Assembly: GCA_002298335.1 (NCBI GenBank)
Contig: DBNK01000023.1
Coordinates: 39,304 to 103,303, forward strand
DNA: 64,000 nt
Source: Thalassolituus sp. UBA674
Lineage (GTDB): Bacteria > Pseudomonadota > Gammaproteobacteria > Pseudomonadales > Oceanobacteraceae
Direction of reading: 5' to 3'
Under the pieces are notes generated by a model. That model worked only from the letters and a program-made list of their open reading frames with translations. It had not been told where the DNA came from and searched no databases. Positions within the stretch are counted from its first letter, which is position 1. Each line of letters opens with the position of its first letter. This document shows, piece after piece, positions 15,634 to 24,710 of the stretch. The position numbers and the translations under genes were made by a program.

Positions 15634-18006
15634 ATGAATCAGGATTCTGTACTTTTCGACCGTATCGCCACTGAACTCTCCGTCCGTCCGCAGCAGGTTG
15701 CCGCTGCCGCCGGTCTGCTTGATGAAGGCGCGACCGTGCCTTTTATTTCCCGTTACCGTAAAGAAGTCACAGGCTCTCTGGATGACAGCCAGCTGCGTAC
15801 CCTGGAAGAACGTCTGCGTTATCTGCGCGAGATGGAAGAGCGCCGTGGTGCCATCCTTAAAAGCATCGACGAGCAGGGCAAACTCTCAGATGAACTCAAA
15901 CGCGAGATTCTGACGGCTGACACCAAAACCCGTCTCGAAGATCTGTATCTGCCGTATAAGCCGAAGCGCCGCACCAAAGGCCAGATTGCCATCGAAGCCG
16001 GGCTGGAGCCGCTGGCGGAGAGCCTGTTCGCCGACCCGACTCTGAACCCGGAAGCCGAAGCTGAAAAATTCCTCAATGCAGAGCACAGCATTGGTGACAC
16101 CAAAGCTGCTCTCGACGGTGCCAAATACATTCTGATGGAACGCTTTGCCGAAGACGCCGACCTGCTGGCTAAGCTGCGCCGCTTTATGCAGCAGGAGGCG
16201 ACGCTGTCCGTGCGCGTGATGCCGGGTCAGGAAACCGCCGGTGCTAAGTTCTCTGACTACTTTGAGCACGACGAACCCTTGAAGAGTGTGCCAAGCCACC
16301 GGGCGCTGGCGATTCTGCGTGGCCGTAACGAAGGCGTGCTCAGTTTTGCGCTGGTGACTGGCGACTGGAAGGCCAGCCCCGGTGAAGATAAGCTCGCGCC
16401 AAGCCCGTGCGAAGGCATGATTGCTGAGCACTTCAGTATCGAAAACCACAACCGCGCCGCTGACCGCTGGCTGGCGGAAGTGGTGAAGTGGACGTGGCGG
16501 ATCAAGCTGCTCACTCATATTGAAACCGAGCTGGTGGGTGCCCTGCGAGAGCAGGCTGAAGACGCTGCCATCAAGGTGTTTGCCGACAACCTGAAAGACC
16601 TGCTGCTGGCCGCCCCGGCCGGGCGCAAAGCGACCATCGGCCTCGACCCTGGTCTGCGTACCGGCGTGAAAGTCGCCGTGGTAGATAACACGGGTAAAGT
16701 CGTGGATTACGCCACCATTTACCCGACCCCGCCGCAGAACAAGCTGGCGGAATCTGCGGCGGTACTGACGGCCCTGATCGCCAAACATCAGGTTGAGCTG
16801 ATCTCGATCGGTAACGGTACCGGCTCGCGCGAGACCGATAAGTTCGTCGGCGATATGATCAAAGCCAACCCGGCACTGAAGAACGTGCAGAAGATCATGG
16901 TCAACGAAGCCGGTGCCTCGGTGTATTCCGCCTCGGAACTCGCGGCGAAAGAATTCCCGGATCTGGATGTGACCATCCGTGGCGCGGTGTCCATCGCCCG
17001 CCGTCTGCAGGACCCGCTGGCTGAGCTGGTGAAGATCGAGCCCAAGTCGATTGGTGTGGGCCAGTACCAGCATGATGTAAACCAGAGTCAGCTGGCGCGC
17101 TCGCTGGATGCTGTGGTGGAGGACTGTGTGAACAGCGTCGGCGTGGATCTGAATACGGCGTCTGCGCCACTGCTGACCCGGGTATCCGGCCTGAACAGTA
17201 CCCTGGCCAGCAACATCGTCGCCTTCCGCGATGTGAACGGTGCCTTTAACAGCCGTGCCGATCTGAAAAAAGTGCCGCGTCTGGGTGAGAAAACCTTTGA
17301 ACAGGCGGCGGGCTTCCTGCGCATCATGGGGGGAACTAACCCGCTGGATGCCTCGGCGGTACACCCGGAGTCATACCCTGTCGTGGAGAAAATCGCCCAC
17401 GAATTCTCGCGTGATGTATCGGGCCTGATCGGCGACGGCAGTTTCCTCAAGTCGGTGAAGGCCGCGAACTTTACCGACGATAAGGTCGGTGAAATCACTG
17501 TGAAAGACATTCTGGCGGAGCTGGAAAAGCCCGGCCGCGACCCGCGTCCGGAATTCAAATTCGCTGAATTCAAAGATGGCGTTGAAGACATCAAAGACCT
17601 GCGCCCGGATATGATTCTGGAGGGTGTGATTACCAACGTCGCCGCTTTCGGTGCCTTCGTCGACATCGGCGTGCATCAGGATGGTCTGGTGCATATCTCG
17701 GCGCTGTCCGATACCTTCGTGAAAGACCCGCGCGATGTGGTGAAAGCCGGTGATATCGTCAAAGTGAAGGTGATGGAAGTGGACGTACCGCGTAAGCGCA
17801 TCGGTCTGTCCATGCGTCTCACCGACAGCGCCAGTGACCGCGCCGAAGGTCAGTCTCTGCGCGAGAAGAGCCGTGGTCCGGGTGGCAGTGGTGCGGGTAA
17901 AGGCGGTCAGCGCCAGAACCGCAACCAGAGCAGCCAGCAGCAGGCACCAGCCAATAACGCCATGGCGGGTGCACTTGCCGCGGCCTTTGCCAAAGCCAAA
18001 AAGTAA
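15634..18006 (+). CDS. tex: Tex family RNA-binding transcription accessory protein
   Basis: The 790-aa protein has the full Tex arrangement. The N-terminal helical domain contains GATVPFISRYRKEVTGSLDD, followed by a YqgF/RNase H-like domain (TIGLDPGLRTGVKVAVVD about 331-348). Helix-hairpin-helix motifs (SVGVDLNTASAPLLTRVSGL about 499-518) follow, then a C-terminal S1 domain (GVITNVAAFGAFVDIGVHQDGLVHIS about 665-690). The tail is Gly/Gln/Asn-rich and basic. Tex binds nucleic acid and affects transcription and toxin expression in several pathogens. It is divergent from the FNT leader; a GC hairpin without T-tract follows at 18022-18049. Confidence 0.95.
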   Translation: MNQDSVLFDRIATELSVRPQQVAAAAGLLDEGATVPFISRYRKEVTGSLDDSQLRTLEERLRYLREMEERRGAILKSIDEQGKLSDELKREILTADTKTRLEDLYLPYKPKRRTKGQIAIEAGLEPLAESLFADPTLNPEAEAEKFLNAEHSIGDTKAALDGAKYILMERFAEDADLLAKLRRFMQQEATLSVRVMPGQETAGAKFSDYFEHDEPLKSVPSHRALAILRGRNEGVLSFALVTGDWKASPGEDKLAPSPCEGMIAEHFSIENHNRAADRWLAEVVKWTWRIKLLTHIETELVGALREQAEDAAIKVFADNLKDLLLAAPAGRKATIGLDPGLRTGVKVAVVDNTGKVVDYATIYPTPPQNKLAESAAVLTALIAKHQVELISIGNGTGSRETDKFVGDMIKANPALKNVQKIMVNEAGASVYSASELAAKEFPDLDVTIRGAVSIARRLQDPLAELVKIEPKSIGVGQYQHDVNQSQLARSLDAVVEDCVNSVGVDLNTASAPLLTRVSGLNSTLASNIVAFRDVNGAFNSRADLKKVPRLGEKTFEQAAGFLRIMGGTNPLDASAVHPESYPVVEKIAHEFSRDVSGLIGDGSFLKSVKAANFTDDKVGEITVKDILAELEKPGRDPRPEFKFAEFKDGVEDIKDLRPDMILEGVITNVAAFGAFVDIGVHQDGLVHISALSDTFVKDPRDVVKAGDIVKVKVMEVDVPRKRIGLSMRLTDSASDRAEGQSLREKSRGPGGSGAGKGGQRQNRNQSSQQQAPANNAMAGALAAAFAKAKK

Positions 18007-18094
18007 TCCTTCTGAAAACACGCCCCGGTTGCAGAACCTGAGCCGGGGCTGATCTGTCTATACTGATACTTTTAACTTACTGAGTTTCTCTTCC

Positions 18095-19438
18095 ATGTTC
18101 GGCTCACGGGCTTCCTGGCTGTCCTTTCTGCTGTTCTGTTCCTTTATGTCATCACCCCTGTCTGCCACCGAACTGGCAGATGAAGAAGACGTGGTGATCG
18201 CCCCTGAGCCTGAGTTGGCCGTTGCGGAAGAGACCGTAGCGGCCGCAGAAGGCACGGTCACTGAAACACCGCTGCCACCGGAACTGAACATCCTCGGACA
18301 TAAGGTGGCGCCCGGCGAACTGATGACTCTGTCATGGAGCCCGGGCCAGTCGTTTCCCAGCATTGATACCCCGGTGCCTGTGCTGGTGGCCCGCGGCGCT
18401 AAGCCGGGCCCGGCCCTGTGCCTCACCGCAGCGATTCATGGCGATGAACTGAACGGTATCGAGATGGTGCGGCGTCTGATGTACCAGCTGAAGCCGGATC
18501 GTATGAACGGCACTGTGATTGGTATCCCGATTGTGAACCTCGACGGCTTCCGCCGCGGCAGCCGGTATCTGGCCGACCGGCGTGATCTGAACCGGCATTT
18601 TCCGGGCAGCGGCAAAGGCAGCGCTGCTGATCGTATCGCCCATTCGCTGTTTTATGAGGTGATCCGGGATCACTGCCAGTATCTGGTGGATCTGCACACG
18701 GGTTCGCTGAAACGTACTAACCTGCCGCAGATCCGTGGTGACCTGAGCGATGAGGCCGTGTTCGGGTTCAGCCGTAATTTTGGTGGCATCACGGTACTGC
18801 ATGGCCGGGGAACGAATGGCACCCTGCGCCGCGCCGCGGTGAATGTGGGTATTCCGACGGTGACGCTGGAAGCCGGTGGCCCCAATGAGCTGGAAGAAAG
18901 TGCGGTAGACGGTGGCGTTAAAGCCCTGGAAACCCTGCTGCAGAACCTGGGTATTCAGCCGACACGGCGCTTCTGGGGCACGCCGCAGCCGGTGTTCTAC
19001 CACTCCGACTGGGTGCGCACAGATCAGGGTGGGATTCTGATGTCACAGGTCAAACTCGGTGACAGCGTCAAGGAAGGTGCTGTTATGGGACGGGTGGTTG
19101 ATCCGGTTTCCAACACCGGCAGTGATATTCTGGCGCCGTTTACCGGCCGGGTGATCGGCATGGCGACGAATCAGGTCGTACAGACGGGTTTCGCGGCTTA
19201 CCATCTGGGCGTTGAGAAGGCCGCTGAAGAAGTGCAGGAAGAAGCCCGGGATGACGAACAGAGCCTGGGTGATGCTGCTGCAGCGGATGAAAGCAGTGAT
19301 GTGGCATCCGCAGACGACAGTGCGGCTGCAGACGGAGATGCCGCTCCGTCTGATGAGATCCGTGCAGCTGACTCTGGTGGTAACCCGGTAAGCAACCCGG
19401 ATGATACACCGGCAGGGGAATGTTCAGTCACCTGCTGA
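18095..19438 (+). CDS. Exported AstE/AspA-like (M14) metal-dependent hydrolase
   Basis: The 447-aa protein has a signal-like N-terminus (residues 1-24), an acidic linker, and a succinylglutamate desuccinylase/aspartoacylase domain with zinc ligands H115-x2-E118 (AIHGDE) and H201 (DLHTGS). Probable catalytic Glu259 is in TLEAGGP. A small beta domain follows (about 320-385), and an Ala/Asp/Glu-rich low-complexity tail of about 60 residues ends in CSVTC. The substrate is unknown; similar proteins often sit near glutathione or RimK-type ligase genes, and here gshA follows by 143 bp. The acidic tail is unusual for the family. Confidence 0.75.
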   Translation: MFGSRASWLSFLLFCSFMSSPLSATELADEEDVVIAPEPELAVAEETVAAAEGTVTETPLPPELNILGHKVAPGELMTLSWSPGQSFPSIDTPVPVLVARGAKPGPALCLTAAIHGDELNGIEMVRRLMYQLKPDRMNGTVIGIPIVNLDGFRRGSRYLADRRDLNRHFPGSGKGSAADRIAHSLFYEVIRDHCQYLVDLHTGSLKRTNLPQIRGDLSDEAVFGFSRNFGGITVLHGRGTNGTLRRAAVNVGIPTVTLEAGGPNELEESAVDGGVKALETLLQNLGIQPTRRFWGTPQPVFYHSDWVRTDQGGILMSQVKLGDSVKEGAVMGRVVDPVSNTGSDILAPFTGRVIGMATNQVVQTGFAAYHLGVEKAAEEVQEEARDDEQSLGDAAAADESSDVASADDSAAADGDAAPSDEIRAADSGGNPVSNPDDTPAGECSVTC

Positions 19439-19543
19439 TCCCTGCGCATCAGCCTGTCCGGAGTGTTACCTGTTGCTCCGGACAGAACACTGAAGTGCTT
19501 CTGTGCCCTCAGTTTATTAATGCGTCTGGCGCGGATTTACTCC

Positions 19544-19549
19544 TATAAT
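19544..19549 (+). promoter_or_regulatory. gshA -10 box
   Basis: A perfect TATAAT lies 33 bp before the gshA start. No clear -35 element is visible. Confidence 0.5.
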
Positions 19550-19581
19550 GCCCCCTCGGTTTACCTGTTTCTGAGGCACTT

Positions 19582-21141
19582 TTGGCATCATACAACGCAC
19601 ACCTGGAAGCCCTGTCTTCAGCCCGCAACCCAGCCGCACTCGTCCGCCTGCAGCGCGGTATTGAGAAAGAAGGTCTGCGCTGTGATGCAGAGGGCGTTAT
19701 CGCCCAGACTCCACACCCGAAAGGGCTGGGGTCCGCGCTGACGCATCCGTCGATTACCACGGATTACTCGGAGTCACTGCTGGAGTTCATTACCCCGGTG
19801 TTCGGCTCGGCGCTGGAAGCTCAGGCGTATCTTGAAGTGGCCCACCGCTTTACTTACAGCCAGCTGGGCAGTGAGCTGATCTGGCCTTCGTCCATGCCCT
19901 GTATTCTGCATGGTGAGCTGAGCGTGCCCATCGCCGAATACGGCACCTCCAATATCGGTAAACTTAAACACGTTTACCGCCACGGACTCTGGCACCGCTA
20001 TGGCCGCATCATGCAGTGCATCTCCGGTATTCATTACAACATCTCCCTGCCGCAGGAATTGCTGGAGCTGCTGGCCAATCAGCAGGGCACCACGGCCAAC
20101 ATGGAGTTTGTGACGGATACCTACCTGGGTCTGATCCGTAACTTCCGCCGTTATGGCTGGCTGCTGATCTACCTGTTCGGTTCATCCCCGGCGGTCTGTA
20201 AAACCTTCCTCGATGGTCGCGAGCACAGTCTGGATGAATTCGACGAACACACCCTGTATGGCCCTTATGCCACGTCACTGCGTATGAGCGGACTGGGGTA
20301 TCAGAGCAATGCTCAGGCGGGTCTGCGCATCTGCCACAACACATTGGATAACTACATTGCGACGCTGGGGCGTGCGTTGCGCATTCCGGTACCTGAATAC
20401 GAAGCCATTGGCGTGCGCGATGAGAGCGGCGAATACAATCAGCTGAGCACGAATCTTCTGCAGATTGAAAACGAGTATTACAGCAGTATCCGTCCTAAGC
20501 GGGTGGGGCTGAGCGGTGAGAAACCACTGCAGTCGCTGGCCCGTGCCGGAATTGAGTACATTGAGATCCGCTCCACCGATGTGAATCCCTTCCTGCCTAC
20601 CGGTATGAATGTTGAGCAGATGCTGTTTATGGACCTGTTCCTGCTCTGGTGTGCGCTCATCCCCAGCCCGCTGATTGATGACGAAGAGTGCGACCAGACC
20701 ATCCGTAACCAGTCGCTGGTGGTGAACGAAGGGCGTCGCCCGGGGCTGATGCTGGAGGGCGAAAACGGCCCGGTGAATATGATTGCGTGGGCGCGTTCGC
20801 TGCTGGATCAGATGCGTCCGCTGGCACAGCTGATGGATAAAGAAATGCACTCCGGCGCCACCGAAGCTTCCCTCAATCAGCAGTGGCTGAAACTGGCGGA
20901 CAGCAGCCTGACACCTTCGGCACAGGTGCTGCGGCGGATGCGCGAAACGGGCAAAGGGTTTGTGGGCCTGACATTGGATCTGGCGCGTCAGCACCGTCGT
21001 ACACTGAGCGATCCTCTGTCAGAATCAGCCCGCCGTCACTGGCGTGAAAAGGCAGAGAAAAGCCTGAACGAACAGACCCTGCTTGAAACCGAAGTCACGG
21101 TTCCCTTTGCGGAGTATCTGGCGGCTTACGTCAGCCGCTGA
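19582..21141 (+). CDS. gshA: Glutamate-cysteine ligase
   Basis: The 519-aa protein is of the proteobacterial class I GshA family (E. coli enzyme 518 aa). Family stretches include LQRGIEKEGLRCDAEG, TDYSESLLEFITPVF, WPSSMPC, FGSSPAVC and IEIRSTDVNPF. It makes gamma-glutamylcysteine from Glu, Cys and ATP, the first step of glutathione synthesis. The start is TTG at 19582, with GAGG seven bases upstream; no in-frame ATG fits the conserved N-terminus. It is convergent with the FliL-like gene (9-bp gap). Confidence 0.93.
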   Translation: MASYNAHLEALSSARNPAALVRLQRGIEKEGLRCDAEGVIAQTPHPKGLGSALTHPSITTDYSESLLEFITPVFGSALEAQAYLEVAHRFTYSQLGSELIWPSSMPCILHGELSVPIAEYGTSNIGKLKHVYRHGLWHRYGRIMQCISGIHYNISLPQELLELLANQQGTTANMEFVTDTYLGLIRNFRRYGWLLIYLFGSSPAVCKTFLDGREHSLDEFDEHTLYGPYATSLRMSGLGYQSNAQAGLRICHNTLDNYIATLGRALRIPVPEYEAIGVRDESGEYNQLSTNLLQIENEYYSSIRPKRVGLSGEKPLQSLARAGIEYIEIRSTDVNPFLPTGMNVEQMLFMDLFLLWCALIPSPLIDDEECDQTIRNQSLVVNEGRRPGLMLEGENGPVNMIAWARSLLDQMRPLAQLMDKEMHSGATEASLNQQWLKLADSSLTPSAQVLRRMRETGKGFVGLTLDLARQHRRTLSDPLSESARRHWREKAEKSLNEQTLLETEVTVPFAEYLAAYVSR

Positions 21142-21150
21142 GCGGGCAGG

Positions 21151-21567
21151 TCAGTTCTGGACGACCAGATTGCGGAAGTAAAGGTCGTCCACACAGGGCT
21201 CGCCTTCCAGCCTGGTCATCAGGTTGCGCACTGTGGTCAGGGCCATCTGACGCAGTTTTTCGTGGCCCGCGGATGAGTTCATGATCTCAGGTTCCTGAGC
21301 ACTGAACAGCATCACCAGATCGTTCTGGATATAGGGCTTATGCAGACTGACTTTGGCGGCAGCCTCCGGGTCGTTGACGCGCAGAGCGACGTCGGTACGC
21401 AGGTACTTCATGCGACCGCTGCTGCCGTAATTCACCACAAATGAAGGCTCAAATTCGATGTATTGTACTTTGGGCCCCAGTGCTTCCTCTTCTTCCTCCG
21501 CGAGCACCTCTGCCGCAGGAGTGACAAGAGAAAAACCCAGCAGTAAAAACAGCATGAAACGCGGCAT
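21151..21567 (-). CDS. FliL-family periplasmic protein
   Basis: The 138-aa protein has a cleavable signal (about 1-23), a short acidic stretch EEEEEALG, and a FliL-like domain (VQYIEFEPSFVVNYG, KYLRTDVALRV, NDLVMLFSAQ, EKLRQMALTTVRNLM). Canonical FliL is anchored near the flagellar stator by an N-terminal helix; this protein is shorter and probably soluble or loosely attached. No flagellar genes are in the window, so it is an orphan paralogue. Function is not certain. Confidence 0.75.
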   Translation of the reverse strand: MPRFMLFLLLGFSLVTPAAEVLAEEEEEALGPKVQYIEFEPSFVVNYGSSGRMKYLRTDVALRVNDPEAAAKVSLHKPYIQNDLVMLFSAQEPEIMNSSAGHEKLRQMALTTVRNLMTRLEGEPCVDDLYFRNLVVQN

Positions 21568-21690
21568 AACAGGGAACCTTCAGGAAACAATTTCTGATGA
21601 ATTCAGCTTAGCAGTTCCTGACAAATATGCTGTCGTGCCTGTGTTACACTCTGCTCGTTTCTGCAATCGTACCTACTGACGGGAACCTCC

Positions 21691-22209
21691 ATGCTGAGCC
21701 GTATTATTCCTGACACTGCCCTGACCATTGGCTATCTGCTGGGGTTTCTGCTGTGCAGTGGTCTGCTTGGTGCCGCGTATTATTTTGAATACCAGCTGTA
21801 CCTTGATCCCTGCCCTCTGTGCATCGTCCAGCGCATTCTGACGCTGGTGATCGGCCTTTTCTGCCTGTTCGCTTTCTTTCTGCGTCGTAGTGTCTGGCCT
21901 TTGCGCATCAGCATGGTCGGTGTGTTGCTGACCTCTCTCGCCGGTATCTGGGTAACTAACCACCATATCTGGATTCAGGGCCTGCCGCCGGAGGAAGTGC
22001 CGGAATGCGGACCGGGTCTGGCGTACATGATTGATACCCTGTCGGTGAACGAACTGCTCACCGCTCTGCTGAAAGGTGACGGCAGTTGTGCGGAGATCTC
22101 CTGGACCTTCATGTCTCTGAGTATGCCGCAGTGGATGCTGCTGGTTTTCAGCGGTTTTCTGATGGTTTCCATGCTCGGTATCCTGCGTACCTGGAAGCAC
22201 AAAAGCTGA
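21691..22209 (+). CDS. dsbB: Disulfide bond formation protein DsbB
   Basis: The 172-aa inner-membrane protein has four membrane helices. The first periplasmic redox pair is C41-P-L-C44 and the second pair C106/C133, matching the two active pairs of DsbB. DsbB reoxidises DsbA and passes electrons to quinones. A GAACCTCC-ATG context gives the start. It lies 118 bp before rsd, as dsbH and algQ are neighbours in Pseudomonas. Confidence 0.9.
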   Translation: MLSRIIPDTALTIGYLLGFLLCSGLLGAAYYFEYQLYLDPCPLCIVQRILTLVIGLFCLFAFFLRRSVWPLRISMVGVLLTSLAGIWVTNHHIWIQGLPPEEVPECGPGLAYMIDTLSVNELLTALLKGDGSCAEISWTFMSLSMPQWMLLVFSGFLMVSMLGILRTWKHKS

Positions 22210-22327
22210 CTTTTTCAAATCAAAAAAAGCAGAAAAGTTGCTTGCAACGATGCAGGACGCATGCCTAAATTGTTGCATAACCGACCAGACTGACGTCTGA
22301 TTTTTCGCCTTTAAAAGGGATAAGACC

Positions 22328-22807
22328 ATGCTGGAAAAATGCAAAGATGCCCAGGAACGCTGGGGTGGTGTGCATCAGCTGATCGACAAGTGGTTAAGCG
22401 ACCGTCAGAAGCTGATCGTCCTCTACTGCAATCTTTCTGCTACTAAGCCCCTGTCTGATGAAGAGCCGCTGGGTGTCATGGTGCAGCGTTTCTGCGAAGT
22501 GCTGATTGATTACTGCTCCGCAGGCCATTTTGAAATCTACGAACAGCTCAAGAACGAAGCCCTCGAATACAACGATGGTGGTACTGAGCTGGCAGAAAAA
22601 CTGCTGCCACGTCTTGAAGAAATGACGGGTCAGTTTGTTGATTTCAACGACACCTATGACCGTCATTGTACGCTGGATCAGCTGGCTAAACTGCCGGATG
22701 ATCTGTCTGAAATCGGTGAGCTGCTTGAAGAGCGCTTCCAGATTGAAGATAAGCTGATCGAAAAACTGCACACGACCCACCGCGAAGAGCAACCGGTCGA
22801 AGGCTGA
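22328..22807 (+). CDS. rsd: Rsd/AlgQ anti-sigma-70 regulator
   Basis: The 159-aa helical protein closely fits Rsd/AlgQ: CKDAQERWGGVHQLIDKWLSDRQKLIVLYC at the N-terminus, the FCEVLIDYCSAGHFEIYEQL region, and an acidic C-terminal helix. Rsd binds region 4 of the housekeeping sigma factor and, as AlgQ, influences alginate and virulence genes. The start has AAAGGGA upstream. A 9-bp hairpin follows the stop. The related algZ-algR pair is also in this window but 37 kb away. Confidence 0.9.
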   Translation: MLEKCKDAQERWGGVHQLIDKWLSDRQKLIVLYCNLSATKPLSDEEPLGVMVQRFCEVLIDYCSAGHFEIYEQLKNEALEYNDGGTELAEKLLPRLEEMTGQFVDFNDTYDRHCTLDQLAKLPDDLSEIGELLEERFQIEDKLIEKLHTTHREEQPVEG

Positions 22808-22816
22808 TCCTGCTTG

Positions 22817-22839
22817 CCGGCTCTTTCCGTAAGAGCCGG
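22817..22839 (+). terminator. Hairpin after rsd
   Basis: CCGGCTCTT-tccgt-AAGAGCCGG is a perfect 9-bp stem followed by TATTCCTCTC. It is probably a terminator although the T-run is poor. Confidence 0.55.
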
Positions 22840-22914
22840 TATTCCTCTCCCGGCATTCCTGCCAGATTCTTCTAAACTGTATGACATGTCTCCTGTAACA
22901 CCGGGCTGTTGTTC

Positions 22915-23883
22915 ATGTTGTTTCCGCGTTCCTGTCTTTACCTGATCACCCTTGCTGCCAGTCTGTTACTGGGCGGTTGTGATAAGGCGGCCCAGCCTGA
23001 TGCCTTTACCGAAGTGGCGGTACAGGGGGTGTACAGCATCACTCTGAGTCACTGCGGGGATACTGCCGTGGTCGGCAGCCTGCATCACGGTGGCAGCTTC
23101 TGGACGCTCAAACCCGCTAACCGCTACTTTGACTGGAATCATCAGAGCGAAGGCTACAGCAACATCACCAGTGCTGCGTTTTCACCGGATGATGATTTTG
23201 TTGCCACCAGTGACAGCCGCACCATCGTGCTGTGGGATGTGGCCACAGGGGCAGCCATCTGGTTCTGGAACGCTCCGGGTGACATCAAGGATATGGCTCT
23301 GACCCGCCACGGCGATTACGCCCTGCTTGGCATGGACGATTACAGCGCCACCCTGTTTGATATCCGCAACGGCGGCATCCGTCAGCGCCTGCCGCACGAC
23401 GGTATTGTTTACGACGTGAGTCTGGATAGCGATGGCCTGCTGGCGGCAACCGCCAGTGATGACCTGACCGCGGTGGTCTGGAATCTGAATGATGGCCGTA
23501 GTCTGAAAACCTTCCGGCATGAGAATCAGGTGCGTACCGCGCAGCTGTCCCCATCCGGGAAGCTGCTGTTTACGTCGGCCCTGCGTGAGTCTGGCAAAAT
23601 CTGGGATGTGCGCAGTGGTAAACTGCTGCAGGAGCTGCCCGGTGGTCGCGGACATTTCACCTCTGCACGTTTCAATGACAGCGAAACCCAGCTGCTGACG
23701 GGTAACACGTCCGGGCAGATTCAGCTCTGGTCGGTGAAAAAGGGTGAGCAGCAGGCCATCTGGCGGGCCACCACCGGCAAGGAATGGGTCGGTAATAATG
23801 TGCCGGTCGAGGATGTTGCTTTTGCGGGGACAGCCTACCGCGCAGCCGGTGCCAGCGGCCGTGTCTATTTTCTGAAAAAGTAA
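22915..23883 (+). CDS. WD40-repeat lipoprotein
   Basis: The protein has about 322 aa from ATG 22915 (a TTG two codons earlier is possible). The lipoprotein signal ends in LLLGGC. Several WD40-type repeats follow, with typical blade ends such as SRTIVLWDVATG, DDLTAVVWNLNDG, SGKIWDVRSG and SGQIQLWSVKKG, giving roughly six to seven blades. WD40 lipoproteins act as scaffolds or envelope assembly factors; no partner is obvious. The gene stands alone between rsd and an orphan parA. Confidence 0.8.
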   Translation: MLFPRSCLYLITLAASLLLGGCDKAAQPDAFTEVAVQGVYSITLSHCGDTAVVGSLHHGGSFWTLKPANRYFDWNHQSEGYSNITSAAFSPDDDFVATSDSRTIVLWDVATGAAIWFWNAPGDIKDMALTRHGDYALLGMDDYSATLFDIRNGGIRQRLPHDGIVYDVSLDSDGLLAATASDDLTAVVWNLNDGRSLKTFRHENQVRTAQLSPSGKLLFTSALRESGKIWDVRSGKLLQELPGGRGHFTSARFNDSETQLLTGNTSGQIQLWSVKKGEQQAIWRATTGKEWVGNNVPVEDVAFAGTAYRAAGASGRVYFLKK

Positions 23884-23977
23884 CCTGCCACTCTGAACCG
23901 GCGGATGGTTCGTGTTTGCCGCTGCTTTTGAGTATGCTGCAGACTGACAGTCACCGCTACGACAGAGCCGCAGATCA

Positions 23978-24709
23978 GTGAATTCACCCGGACACCCGAA
24001 GCAAGCGCCTACTTACCGGTCTGTAACCTACCGGCAGCCGGTGCGTATTCTGGTGCTGAATGCCAAAGGTGGCAGTGGCAAAACCACGCTGGCTACGAAT
24101 CTGGCCTGTCAGTTTGCCCGCCTCGGGGAAGTCACCACTCTCATTGATCAGGACCCGCAGGGCTCCGCAACCCAGTGGCTGGCGGCCCGGGCTCCGGCGC
24201 TGCCTCTGATTCATGGCATCCAGTCGTTTCATAATCCGGGTGCGGTGACCCGCAGCTGGCGGCTGCGCAATGTGCCGTTATCGACCCAGCGGGTGGTGAT
24301 TGATACTCAGGCGGCACTGGACCCGAATGAACTGTCGGATCTGACGGATTTTGCCGACATCCTTATTATCCCTGTGATTCCATCCGCCATTGATATGCGT
24401 TCGTTTTCCACCTTTCTTGAGCAGGTGCAGAAATCCCCGGCGTTCCGCCGTCAGCCCAAACCCATCGCCGTGGTGGCCAACCGCATCCGCCGCAACACAC
24501 TGAGTTACCGTCAGCTGGAGAGCTTTCTGTCCGGCAGCGGTGCGCCGCTGGTGGCCTCGCTGCGCGACACCCAGTTTTACGTCAAAGCGGCTGAGTTCGG
24601 TTATGGTGTGGTGGACTTTGACCGTCAGCATGAAAAAGAGCCGGAGGAGTGGGAGCCGCTGATGCGCTGGCTGGAAGACACCATCCAGCGTTTGCGCCCG
24701 GCCCCCTGA
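23978..24709 (+). CDS. ParA/MinD-type ATPase (orphan)
   Basis: The 243-aa protein starts at GTG 23978. A deviant Walker A motif NAKGGSGKTTLATN (about 28-41) and Walker A' LIDQDPQGSATQW (about 55-67) place it in the ParA/MinD group. The N-terminus lacks the DNA-binding region of plasmid ParA. There is no parB or parS-like array beside it, so it may position some other cargo such as a chemotaxis, flagellar or carbon-handling complex. It is convergent with alkB, 1 bp from the alkB stop. Confidence 0.82.
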   Translation: MNSPGHPKQAPTYRSVTYRQPVRILVLNAKGGSGKTTLATNLACQFARLGEVTTLIDQDPQGSATQWLAARAPALPLIHGIQSFHNPGAVTRSWRLRNVPLSTQRVVIDTQAALDPNELSDLTDFADILIIPVIPSAIDMRSFSTFLEQVQKSPAFRRQPKPIAVVANRIRRNTLSYRQLESFLSGSGAPLVASLRDTQFYVKAAEFGYGVVDFDRQHEKEPEEWEPLMRWLEDTIQRLRPAP

Positions 24710-24710
24710 A

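Noticed and set aside
15886..17364. Long antisense open frame across tex
   Set aside because: Tex domains are intact on the plus strand; the minus frame has no ribosome site or recognisable domain.
23978..24709. Plasmid or chromosomal partition/origin locus
   Set aside because: No parB, parS cluster, dnaA or DnaA boxes nearby.
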